Source: Flavobacteriales bacterium (lineage in GTDB: Bacteria; Bacteroidota; Bacteroidia; JACJYZ01). From it: a stretch of DNA of 64,000 bases. Below the pieces are notes generated by a model, which did not search any database, had not been told where the DNA came from, and worked only from the letters and a program-made list of their open reading frames with translations. Below are positions 17,329-26,154 of the stretch, piece by piece. Within the stretch, counting starts at the first letter, position 1, and the number at the start of each line of letters is the position of its first letter. The stretch covers positions 1,550,001 through 1,614,000 of the forward strand of contig JACJYZ010000002.1 in assembly GCA_020635855.1 (NCBI GenBank), read 5' to 3'. The position numbers and the translations under genes were made by a program.

Positions 17329-18079
17329 ATATATATCCAGGGCCGTGGACGTTGCCATGGACAACGCCTGGTTCGAAGTGAATCAAACAGGTCATTTCTG
17401 GATGAAATGGCGATTTCGTGTTTTTTGGAATCACTTTGGCAAAAGATTGAAATCAACAGATACGCTTTTGGAGATTGGGTGCGGTAATGCCAGGTTCAGG
17501 CAACAGGTGGAGGCACGCGGTTTGACAGTTGACGGTTGTGATCTAAATGAGCAAGGCTTGAAAATGGCGGAGGATGGTCGTGGTAAATTGTTCCTGTATG
17601 ATATACATGATCTGGATAAACGATTGACTGGAAAGTATGATGTGGTTATGTTGATGGATGTATTGGAGCACATAGAAGATGATGTGTCCTTCCTTAGGTC
17701 TGCTGCTGCGCATGTGAAACACAACGGATACCTGGTGATTAATGTACCTGCCAATCCCAAACTCTTCAGTGCCTATGATCGTGCACAAGGGCATTACAGG
17801 AGATATAAGAAACACGACCTGGATGCACTCATATCAGGAGCGGGTCTGAGATCCGTGGAGGTGTTTTACTGGGGACTGATATTGGTGCCTGTGCTTTGGG
17901 TGCGCAAATGGTTGCTCGGTAAAGGTGGCCATGCGGATACCCGGAGGGGATTTGAGTCGCCAAGCCGGATGATGAATGCGGCGTTTTCTTTTTTCATGAG
18001 AATTGAAACTTCATTGTTACCCAGAACCTTTACCGGCACTTCCGTGATGGCTGTGGTTCAAAATTCTGCACCTGAATGA
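17291..18079 (+). CDS. Class I SAM-dependent methyltransferase
   Basis: 262 residues from a TTG at 17291 overlapping the glycosyltransferase end by 38 bases; a later ATG at 17356 is a possible alternative start. SAM-binding motif I LLEIGCGNARF, motif II DGCDLNE, and the LMDVLEHIEDD loop, typical of UbiG/Methyltransf_11-like enzymes that modify lipids or sugars. A hydrophobic segment near residues 195-210 may touch the membrane. Its stop overlaps the next start by 4 bases (ATGA, 18076-18079). Substrate unknown; context suggests a glycolipid or polyprenyl-linked sugar. Confidence 0.82.
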   Translation: MSSKKVKTLPRIEYISRAVDVAMDNAWFEVNQTGHFWMKWRFRVFWNHFGKRLKSTDTLLEIGCGNARFRQQVEARGLTVDGCDLNEQGLKMAEDGRGKLFLYDIHDLDKRLTGKYDVVMLMDVLEHIEDDVSFLRSAAAHVKHNGYLVINVPANPKLFSAYDRAQGHYRRYKKHDLDALISGAGLRSVEVFYWGLILVPVLWVRKWLLGKGGHADTRRGFESPSRMMNAAFSFFMRIETSLLPRTFTGTSVMAVVQNSAPE

Positions 18080-20040
18080 AAGAAGGGCTGAAGCATACGA
18101 CTTCTACTGGTTCGGATTTATTGCAGCATGCACGCCTACCCAAATGGCTGATATGGGTGTGTTGGCTTGTGGTCGCAGGAGTGGGAGGGAAGCTTCTTTT
18201 GGACCACTATCATCTCATTACATGTGAAATGCCTTTGGAATATCGGGAAGCCCATATTCCATGCACCACACACATGCTGCTGGAAGGGAAAAACCCATTT
18301 GACCTGGCATTGCAACCCAACTTCACCAATGTGTACGGGATTACGTTTAGTTATATATGTTATCCGGTGGCTTATGTGTTAGGTGAAACATACGCCGTAT
18401 ACCGATTGGTGGCAGCGGTGTTTATCTGGCTGTGTTGTTTTGTGATGGTCCGCATATTCAGAAATGAAGGGGTTCTATGGCTGTTCTCCGTCATGGGAGG
18501 AGTTATTATGTACGCTTCCCTGTTATACTTTGTAACACCCATGGTGCGACCGGATTCCTTTGGTCTATTCCTGTATTTGTTGGCTATATATATTCCCTAC
18601 AGAAAGAGGTGGTCGGTTCTCTCAATGTGTGTCAGTGCTATTTTGGTTGTGGTGGCTTTTCTGGCAAAGACCTATTTCCTGCTTGGAGCTCCCTTTATAG
18701 GTTCGTATATATTTTTGTTTCATTCAAAAAGGAAAGGCCTGATCTATACGGGAATATTTCTTTCGATATTGATACCTGCTGTATTATGGGTGAATTATCA
18801 GTACGAAACATTTTTTAGCAATGTGTTTTTTGTGTATACAAATTATAAGATAGATGATGTAGCATATCTCTGGTTGCAATGTGGCGAGTATCTTAAACAC
18901 AGCGGAGGACTTGTGGCAATCTCCCTTGTAGCAGGCTACCTATCCATTCGCAACACCCGATTAAAGGATATAACTCAACAAATAGATGTGGCACATGGAT
19001 CAAAACCATTGCTGATGTTTCAAATGGGATTGCCACATTACATCGCCTTGTGGGTGGTGGCCTTGTTCTTGTATCGGATGGGGCAACATAAGGGGGCTTG
19101 GTTAACATATCTCCTCCAATTGCTCACACCTGTATTGCTTTGGCTTGCATTGAAGGAGTTTAGGCGTTTGCCTTTTGCATGGGCCACGTGGGGTTTGTTG
19201 CTTGCTCTGGGAGTAAACATATATACCGCTTCTTTTCCTTACCTCCGCAATGCACGCGATGTGGAGGCAGGATTACCGGAATGGCACATGTTGCAATCAC
19301 TGGTAGCTTCGGAAAATCTGGTATTAAATACACCATTAATCGCATTTGAACGACTGAAAGCCGGCAAAAAGGTATACGATACAGGTAATTCGGAATACTT
19401 TGAACATGGAGGTGAACGACAAGGGTTATGGTCTCTGATTTCAGATCCCAAACCCGAAATCAGAGAAAGGTGGAATCAATTTCTTTCCGGCGTTCAGGAT
19501 TCTGTTACCCATAGGGTGTTTGACCTGGTTGCACTGGACAGGGGACCACGTTTTTTAATGGATGAAAATCGCCTTCAACAAAGCTATTCACTGTTGGTCA
19601 CGATTCCGATTGTAATGCCCCATGCAACCATGCATACGGCTGCACAACGATTTGACGTGGGTATTTGGGAACCCAAGGGAAAAGAAAGGAGTATTCAGGA
19701 TAAGTATTTGATTTATAAACAACTGTACGAATCAGACCCAAATAATTTCTTTGTAAATTACTACCTGGGTTTTCAATGTCTGGAGATTTTACACGACTAC
19801 AAAAACGCTGTGTTTTTTATGGAAAATGCCGTTCTGATTAATCCTGATGTGCCTATTTTGCACAGTGCCTTGGGGGCGATCTACTTTAATCAATTTAAAA
19901 ATTACAGTCAGGCGTTACCTCACTTTCAACGCGCTTACCAATTATTGCCTAATGACCCGTCAGCCAAGGCAAATCTGGGATATACCTATCGCATGCTTGG
20001 CAATGAAGATATGGCAAGACAATTCCTGGGCGATCATTGA
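18076..20040 (+). CDS. Polytopic membrane protein, GT-C glycosyltransferase-like, with C-terminal TPRs
   Basis: 654 residues. About 12 hydrophobic segments fill residues 25-390, with an acidic first loop (MPLEYREAHIP) like GT87/GT39 GT-C transferases that use polyprenyl-phosphate sugars. A soluble part follows, ending in TPR-like repeats (about 555-654: FVNYYLGFQCLEI, LHSALGAIYFNQF, AKANLGYTYRMLG). It is translationally coupled to the methyltransferase, and together with the GtrB-like enzyme forms a donor-synthesis and transfer cassette. No exact family named; the GT-C assignment rests on topology. Confidence 0.65.
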   Translation: MKEGLKHTTSTGSDLLQHARLPKWLIWVCWLVVAGVGGKLLLDHYHLITCEMPLEYREAHIPCTTHMLLEGKNPFDLALQPNFTNVYGITFSYICYPVAYVLGETYAVYRLVAAVFIWLCCFVMVRIFRNEGVLWLFSVMGGVIMYASLLYFVTPMVRPDSFGLFLYLLAIYIPYRKRWSVLSMCVSAILVVVAFLAKTYFLLGAPFIGSYIFLFHSKRKGLIYTGIFLSILIPAVLWVNYQYETFFSNVFFVYTNYKIDDVAYLWLQCGEYLKHSGGLVAISLVAGYLSIRNTRLKDITQQIDVAHGSKPLLMFQMGLPHYIALWVVALFLYRMGQHKGAWLTYLLQLLTPVLLWLALKEFRRLPFAWATWGLLLALGVNIYTASFPYLRNARDVEAGLPEWHMLQSLVASENLVLNTPLIAFERLKAGKKVYDTGNSEYFEHGGERQGLWSLISDPKPEIRERWNQFLSGVQDSVTHRVFDLVALDRGPRFLMDENRLQQSYSLLVTIPIVMPHATMHTAAQRFDVGIWEPKGKERSIQDKYLIYKQLYESDPNNFFVNYYLGFQCLEILHDYKNAVFFMENAVLINPDVPILHSALGAIYFNQFKNYSQALPHFQRAYQLLPNDPSAKANLGYTYRMLGNEDMARQFLGDH

Positions 20041-20086
20041 TTGCTAATTTATGCCCATGGAAGTCCAAATTTAATTTGGAACCCAC

Positions 20087-20117
20087 TTGCTTGGTATACA
20101 CGTATCAGCTATATTTG
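20087..20117 (+). promoter_or_regulatory. Promoter of the PKD adhesin operon
   Basis: TTG at 20087-20089, 20-base spacer, TATATTTG at 20110-20117: an exact TTG-N20-TAnnTTTG match about 128 bases before the ATG at 20245. A second TTG at 20091 gives a 16-base spacer. The leader of about 120 bases holds no obvious structure. Confidence 0.65.
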
Positions 20118-20244
20118 AAATAGGTTGTTGTTTTTCAGTGTATTTAAAGGGTGTTAAGCGCATTGCGCTTATTTTGATGTGTAATCTTTGGACTACTCTG
20201 GTGCGTGTCCCCCAGAATACCCAGGGTGTTCAGTTAGTTAGTCA

Positions 20245-23130
20245 ATGTCTGTAACTTTCATATCGCCAAAATTCGGTGGCACTTTGTGTGCCCTAATGCT
20301 TACTGTGTGCTTGCAAAGTCAGTCACGTGCCCAGTTGGTGGTGAACAATAATCTTACCCCACTTCAGCTGGCCAATCAGATTGTGGGTGTGGGTTTTGAT
20401 GTGATGAATGTAGTGCTGAACTGCCCCAATGGTGCAGTCGGATATTTCGACGCAACAGCCACACCGATGGCCATTCCCAATGGTATCCTGTTCACGACAG
20501 GTTCTACCCAAACAGCGGTGGGGCCGAACAATTCCGTTAGTGCCGGGGTCAACAACGGCACGGCAGGTGATAACCAGCTGGATGTTTTGGCCAATACACC
20601 CACTTACGATGCCTGCGTACTGGAATTTGACCTCATTCCTTATTGCGATACCCTCCGAATCAACTATGCCTTTGCTTCAGAAGAATACCCTGAATTCGTT
20701 GGACGTGAGTTCAATGATGTATTCGCATTCTATGTGAGTGGTCCCGGGATTGTCGGCGCACAAAACATTGCCCTCGTGCCCGGAACAACGCTTCCGGTGA
20801 GCATCAACAATATCAATCAGAACGTCAATAGCCAGTTTTATTACAACAATCAGGGCGGTACAGCCATACAGTACGATGCCTTTACATGGCCACTGGTAGG
20901 AAAAATTGCGGTTATTCCTTGTGAAACGTATCACCTCAAGATTGGGATCGCGGACGTAGAGGATGGCATTTTCGACTCGGGCATATTCATCCAGTCCAAT
21001 TCGGTTCAGTGTGTACCTTTCGTATTTAATGAGGTGGGCGCCAATCAAAACGGGGTGGAAGGGTGCACCCCGGGCGCATTTACCTTCTGTCGCACCGGTG
21101 AAATGAATATGCCGTTGACAGTGCATTATGAGATTGGTGGAACCGCTACAAACGGGGTAGACTATCAGACCATTCCCGATAGCGTGGTGATACCGGCCAA
21201 CCAATCTTGCGTCGAAGTGCAAATCATTCCCAATGCAGATAACGACGAAGAGCTGAATGAATTTGTTCAGATCGTTTACCAACGCGGTAGCTGTCCGGTT
21301 TACGATACCATTAATATTGAAATTGATGACCCGGCGGTGATCGATGCGGGCCCGGATGTCAATGTCTGCTCCGGCGACATTGTACAGATCGGGAATGTGC
21401 TGGATCCGTCTTATACCTATTCATGGTCTCCCACCACCGGGCTGACCACTCCTAATTCTTCTACATCTAACCTGGTACTGGCTGTGGCAGGTACAAATCC
21501 TGTGTCATTTACCTACATTCTTACTGCCACTTCACCCGATGGTTGTGTGTTAACAGATAGTTTGGATGTTAGCGTCAATCCTCCACCTGACGCAGACTTT
21601 TCCTTTCAGACAGGTTGTACCAATCTGCCCACAACTTTCCAGGATGTCTCTACCAGCATGGGAGGTAATATTTCCAAGTGGCTATGGGATTTTGGGGATA
21701 ACTTCTTCGATACGGTTCCGGATCCTGAACATTCATATAACCGGGCGGGTACGTATACTGTAACGCTTACCGTAACCGATGAATTTGGTTGCACAGGATC
21801 CACAACCCAAACCCTTCAGATCTGGTCTCTTCCCGTAGCCAACTTCACAGTGAACGAACCCTGTGAAGGAGATACATCCTTCTTTATCAACCAAACCACC
21901 CTTGCAGATCCGAGCGATGCCATTGGCGTTTCTGATTGGGATTTCGGCGATGCATCACCTCATGGAACCGCCCAGAATCCGAACCACATCTATAAGACTT
22001 CCGGTACCTATTTCGTAACGTTGAATATTTCCTCAGTGAATGGTTGTCCAGGTTCCATCACAAAGGCTGTGATCATTCAACCCAAACCGACTGCTCAATT
22101 GCTTGTCACGGATATTTGTCAGAATGAGACAGCTGTGATGTATAACCGCTCCATAGGGTTAACGGGCGGTACCTGGGTATGGGATTTTGGTGATGGCACC
22201 ACCAGTGATACCCTTAATCCCAATCATCAGTACGCCAACGATGGAGATTACACGGTTAAACTCCATGTGTCAAGTTTCTATGGGTGTGAAGACAGTACCG
22301 AAGCGCAGATCACCGTATTCCCTATGCCCGAGCCCAGGTTCTTCCTGGATAGCATTGCGGGATGCGCCCCCCTTTGCATTGTGTTCAATGATGCAACAGA
22401 CGAGGGGCAGGCAACGATTGATCAATGGGGCTGGATATTCGGAAACCATGTGGAGGCAGGAAAAGATGTGACGTACTGTTTCGATGAAGACGGAAGTTTT
22501 TCGCCCGGTCTCATGATCGTGACAGACGATGGTTGTTCCGATACTGTGTTCAGGCAAAACCTTATTACAGTATATCCGCAACCGGATGCCGGAATCAGTA
22601 TCACCCCTCCCGTGGTAGATGATATTAATCCTGTGGTGTATATCACAGATGAGTCCAATGGTGGGACCCTTTGGATATGGGATTACGGCGACGGTGAAGT
22701 GGATACCACCACCACGAACCCTAATCCCATACGTACGTATGATGAGCCGGGCACTTATACCATTACTCAAACCGTGGTTAACGATTATGGCTGTATGGAT
22801 ACCGCACGCAAGTACGTTGTGGTGCGGGAACTTTCAACCGTATATATTCCCAATGCCTTTACGCCACAAGGCGATGGCATCAACGAAGGATTCATACCCA
22901 AAGCGACGGGTATTTTTGCAGAGGCGGATTTCAAAATGTACATCCTCGATCGCTGGGGAAATACCATTTATGAGTCCCATTCATTGAATGATCCCTGGGA
23001 CGGTAAGGTTTACGGACCGGGGAACAAAATCGTACAAAACGACGTGTACGTATACATTTGCAGGTTCTTCAAAAAGGATAATGGTGAGTTGCTTCGCGAA
23101 ATGGTCGGAAGTGTAACTGTAATCAGGTAA
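20245..23130 (+). CDS. Large surface adhesin: choice-of-anchor L, Calx-beta and PKD repeats, T9SS type B (CHU_C) domain
   Basis: 961 residues with a signal peptide (LCALMLTVCLQSQSRAQ). The N-terminal about 250 residues resemble the choice-of-anchor L domain (LANQIVG, GILFTTGS, FAFYVSGPG). A Calx-beta-like stretch follows (TATNGVDYQTIPDSVVIPAN), then several PKD domains with the WDFGD/WGWIFG pattern, and a C-terminal CHU_C domain (VYIPNAFTPQGDGINEGF, LDRWGNTIYES). It is predicted to be exported by T9SS and attached to the surface. The next adhesin gene starts 5 bases after its stop, so they form one operon. Confidence 0.88.
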   Translation: MSVTFISPKFGGTLCALMLTVCLQSQSRAQLVVNNNLTPLQLANQIVGVGFDVMNVVLNCPNGAVGYFDATATPMAIPNGILFTTGSTQTAVGPNNSVSAGVNNGTAGDNQLDVLANTPTYDACVLEFDLIPYCDTLRINYAFASEEYPEFVGREFNDVFAFYVSGPGIVGAQNIALVPGTTLPVSINNINQNVNSQFYYNNQGGTAIQYDAFTWPLVGKIAVIPCETYHLKIGIADVEDGIFDSGIFIQSNSVQCVPFVFNEVGANQNGVEGCTPGAFTFCRTGEMNMPLTVHYEIGGTATNGVDYQTIPDSVVIPANQSCVEVQIIPNADNDEELNEFVQIVYQRGSCPVYDTINIEIDDPAVIDAGPDVNVCSGDIVQIGNVLDPSYTYSWSPTTGLTTPNSSTSNLVLAVAGTNPVSFTYILTATSPDGCVLTDSLDVSVNPPPDADFSFQTGCTNLPTTFQDVSTSMGGNISKWLWDFGDNFFDTVPDPEHSYNRAGTYTVTLTVTDEFGCTGSTTQTLQIWSLPVANFTVNEPCEGDTSFFINQTTLADPSDAIGVSDWDFGDASPHGTAQNPNHIYKTSGTYFVTLNISSVNGCPGSITKAVIIQPKPTAQLLVTDICQNETAVMYNRSIGLTGGTWVWDFGDGTTSDTLNPNHQYANDGDYTVKLHVSSFYGCEDSTEAQITVFPMPEPRFFLDSIAGCAPLCIVFNDATDEGQATIDQWGWIFGNHVEAGKDVTYCFDEDGSFSPGLMIVTDDGCSDTVFRQNLITVYPQPDAGISITPPVVDDINPVVYITDESNGGTLWIWDYGDGEVDTTTTNPNPIRTYDEPGTYTITQTVVNDYGCMDTARKYVVVRELSTVYIPNAFTPQGDGINEGFIPKATGIFAEADFKMYILDRWGNTIYESHSLNDPWDGKVYGPGNKIVQNDVYVYICRFFKKDNGELLREMVGSVTVIR

Positions 23131-23134
23131 GCCT

Positions 23135-26062
23135 ATGTGCTCGCAAACCCTCTATCGTAAAACAAGGACCATGGCGCTGGTCTTGATATGCTGCTTGGCG
23201 GCATATGCACCCGCGGGAGCCCAGACTCCCAAGCCATCTACTTGTGATAACCTCGATTTCAGCAGAGGGGATTTCACCAACTGGGTGGGGCGGACCACGG
23301 TGTATAAGCCGGGAAGTTTTGACTCGAATAATTGCAATCAACAGAATCGACCTACCGTCACATGTCCGGATGGTACCGGGCCTTCCTGTAACGGATGTTA
23401 TTCATTGCCGGGTTTGCAAATACCTATGCCCGGAGCATGTAACAACTGTTTCAACCCCCCAATGAACAGACCCGGTGACTACTACAACAATATTGGGATT
23501 TTTCCTGGAAGACATACCCTCATCACAACTTCCACCCCGGATCCGATGACGTGTAATAATGTGATGACCTTGCCGCCGAATGAAAATATTTGCGTGAGGT
23601 TGGGTAACGGTGGTATCGGTCCGTGGGGTACCGGTGTGGGTTGGGAGATCGACTACCTCAGCTACTCATTTACCGTAGGTCCGGACAACCAATTGCTGAC
23701 CTATAAATATGCGGTGGTGCTGCAAGATCCATTGCGTGACCCGAACAATCCGGCACATACGGATTCCATTCGCCCGCGATTCAATGTGTACATCACCAAC
23801 GATGCTACAGGTGAACTGATTGACCCTACATGCGGCCAGTTTGAAGTGGTGTATGATACCACACTCACCGGATTCCGGGAATGTTCTTATAATGATATAA
23901 CGGGTTTTGGCGGCAGGCCTTTTTCAACTGTCGGAACAGCCTACCGCGCATGGACAACCGTTGGCGTGGATCTGCGTGCATTCATAGGTCAACCGGTTAC
24001 CATTACATTCAACACGTGGGATTGCGGTTGGGGCGGACACTTCGGTTACGCCTATGTAACCGCACGTTGCGATTCACTCGGCCTACAGGTACAGAACTGT
24101 ACACCCGGAGGAACCGTGACTGTTACCGCCCCCGAAGGATTCGCTTATGAGTGGTTCAACGGGGAAAGCACCCGAAGCATTCTGCTCTCAGGAGTAAGTC
24201 CGGGTGATTCCGTATGGTGCACACTTACCAGCCGCAGCGGTTGTAAGACCGATGTGGGTGCCACCATTTCGCCGACTGCTACCAACGCCATATTTGTGGC
24301 GCAACCGTCGCCGATTTGTATGAACAATACCGTGTTCTTTGACGAAAGCTCGTACAGTATTTATCTCGGCAACAACGACAGTGTTCCTATTCAAACCTGG
24401 GAATGGGATTTTGGAGATGGAAGCACCACTTATGCCCAGGATACTTACCATGTTTATACAACACCGGGCACATATGAAGCCAAGCTGATCGTGTATACCG
24501 ATGTGGGTTGTGTAGATACCGCCAAGCAGATCATTGTGGTGGACCCAATGCCGGTTGCCGATTTCGTGTCACCGCCGGTGTGTTACGGGGATTCCACTCA
24601 CTTTACCGACAATTCCGTGATCACCTCCGGAAATATCCAGTCGTGGTCATGGAACCTGGGTTCCAACAATGCCACTTCAGCAGAACAAAATCCGGTATAC
24701 ATATACCCGGCGCCGGGTACATACACGGTTACGCTGGATGTTGTGAGTGAAACTGGCTGTCCGGCAACTGTAACAAAAACACTGGATGTGTTGCCTTCGC
24801 CCGTGGCGGATTTTTCAGGCTATGATGTCTGCTTGGGTGATACGATCTATTTCGCGAATAATTCGCATCCGACAGACCCCAATGATCCGATCACGGACTG
24901 GACCTGGAGTTTTGGCGACAAAACATCTTTCCAAAATGCAAGTGATCCGGCCCACGTGTATCAGAAAACCGGGACCTTTACGGTAACACTATCCGTATCC
25001 ACGCTTACCGGATGTACGGATGATACAAGCATTACCGTGAATGTGTACTCTCCGCCCCAGGCGAATTTCACAACCGGACCGGTTTGTGTGGGTGCTCCGA
25101 CGGATTTTGATGATCTCTCTTCTTCGGTAGGAGGACTTTCAAACTGCACGTGGAGTTTCGGTGATGGGGCCACTTCCAACACATGTGGAGATGTTCAGCA
25201 TACATACCCAAATGCCGGTGTGTATACAGTAAAGCTGTACGTGGCGGAAGCGTCTGGTTGTTCGGATTCCATCGTTCAATCAGTGATGGTGAACCCGCAG
25301 CCGATCGTGTGCTTCACGGATTCATTGGCCGATTGTGTTCCGATCACCCGTGACTTCCATGATTGCTCGTCTTACGGTGGTTCTTGTTTCTGGACCCTGG
25401 GAGATGGTACAACATCCGACGATTGCAATCCTGTTCATACATACACCGAACCCGGATGCTATGACATCTCGCTGACCGTAACCTCTCCTGCAGGTTGCAC
25501 CAATTCTTTGCTGAAGGAGTGTTACATTGAAGGATATCCATGGCCCACAGCCAATTTTGATGCGAGTCCGCTTACCGTCAGCATCCTGAACCCGGTGATT
25601 AATTTTACCGATAAATCAACACCTGCCGTGAAGTGGAGTTGGTTCTTTGGAGATGGAGACAGCGCAAGCGTGCAACATCCGAACCACACCTACAATGATG
25701 TAGGTACCTACAGGGTGGTACTGGCAATGGAAAACCAATGGGGTTGTGTGGATACCATTTATAAGGATGTGGAAGTGACACCCGTGTCATCCATCTACGT
25801 GCCCAATGCTTTCAGTCCGAATGGTGACGGTATCAACGACTACTTCCGGGTGGAATATGAAGGATTCTGCGAGATCCAGATGTTCATCTTCGATCGATGG
25901 GGAAATGAAATCTATCGTACCAATAGCTTTGACGGATGGAACGGTAAAGCCAACGGTGGTGATAAAATCGCCCAGGAAGATGTTTACGTTTGGGTGGTCA
26001 AAGCCAGGGACTGTCAAGGCGAACTCTGGAAGCGAATCGGCCATGTGACCCTGATTCGCTAA
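23135..26062 (+). CDS. Large surface adhesin: Cys-rich N-terminus, PKD repeats, T9SS type B (CHU_C) domain
   Basis: 975 residues with a signal peptide (TMALVLICCLAAYAPAGAQ). The N-terminal about 330 residues hold many cysteines (NNCNQQN, CNGCYSL, CNNCFNPP) and look like a lectin or jelly-roll module. About seven PKD domains follow with WDFGDGS-like signatures. The C-terminus is CHU_C (VPNAFSPNGDGINDYF, FDRWGNEIYRTN). It is probably translationally coupled to the adhesin 5 bases upstream. A strong terminator follows at 26082-26119. The two adhesins likely work together in surface attachment or gliding. Confidence 0.88.
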   Translation: MCSQTLYRKTRTMALVLICCLAAYAPAGAQTPKPSTCDNLDFSRGDFTNWVGRTTVYKPGSFDSNNCNQQNRPTVTCPDGTGPSCNGCYSLPGLQIPMPGACNNCFNPPMNRPGDYYNNIGIFPGRHTLITTSTPDPMTCNNVMTLPPNENICVRLGNGGIGPWGTGVGWEIDYLSYSFTVGPDNQLLTYKYAVVLQDPLRDPNNPAHTDSIRPRFNVYITNDATGELIDPTCGQFEVVYDTTLTGFRECSYNDITGFGGRPFSTVGTAYRAWTTVGVDLRAFIGQPVTITFNTWDCGWGGHFGYAYVTARCDSLGLQVQNCTPGGTVTVTAPEGFAYEWFNGESTRSILLSGVSPGDSVWCTLTSRSGCKTDVGATISPTATNAIFVAQPSPICMNNTVFFDESSYSIYLGNNDSVPIQTWEWDFGDGSTTYAQDTYHVYTTPGTYEAKLIVYTDVGCVDTAKQIIVVDPMPVADFVSPPVCYGDSTHFTDNSVITSGNIQSWSWNLGSNNATSAEQNPVYIYPAPGTYTVTLDVVSETGCPATVTKTLDVLPSPVADFSGYDVCLGDTIYFANNSHPTDPNDPITDWTWSFGDKTSFQNASDPAHVYQKTGTFTVTLSVSTLTGCTDDTSITVNVYSPPQANFTTGPVCVGAPTDFDDLSSSVGGLSNCTWSFGDGATSNTCGDVQHTYPNAGVYTVKLYVAEASGCSDSIVQSVMVNPQPIVCFTDSLADCVPITRDFHDCSSYGGSCFWTLGDGTTSDDCNPVHTYTEPGCYDISLTVTSPAGCTNSLLKECYIEGYPWPTANFDASPLTVSILNPVINFTDKSTPAVKWSWFFGDGDSASVQHPNHTYNDVGTYRVVLAMENQWGCVDTIYKDVEVTPVSSIYVPNAFSPNGDGINDYFRVEYEGFCEIQMFIFDRWGNEIYRTNSFDGWNGKANGGDKIAQEDVYVWVVKARDCQGELWKRIGHVTLIR

Positions 26063-26081
26063 TTCAGGATACTAAATACAG

Positions 26082-26119
26082 AAAAAATCCGGCGGTGAAA
26101 CATCCTCCGGATTTTTTTT
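26082..26119 (+). terminator. Intrinsic terminator of the adhesin operon
   Basis: Stem AAAAAATCCGG (26082-26092) pairs with CCGGATTTTTT (26107-26117), loop of 14 bases, T tract continuing to 26119. The A-rich 5' arm also gives a T run on the other strand, so it could act in both directions. Confidence 0.82.
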
Positions 26120-26126
26120 ACATTTG
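26119..26126 (+). promoter_or_regulatory. -7 element of the M4 protease gene
   Basis: TACATTTG, an exact TAnnTTTG match directly after the adhesin terminator and 28 bases before the ATG at 26155. No TTG is at the right spacing, so recognition may depend on the -7 box or an activator. Confidence 0.4.
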
Positions 26127-26154
26127 GTTCGGCCATTACTAACATTTTTTCTTT

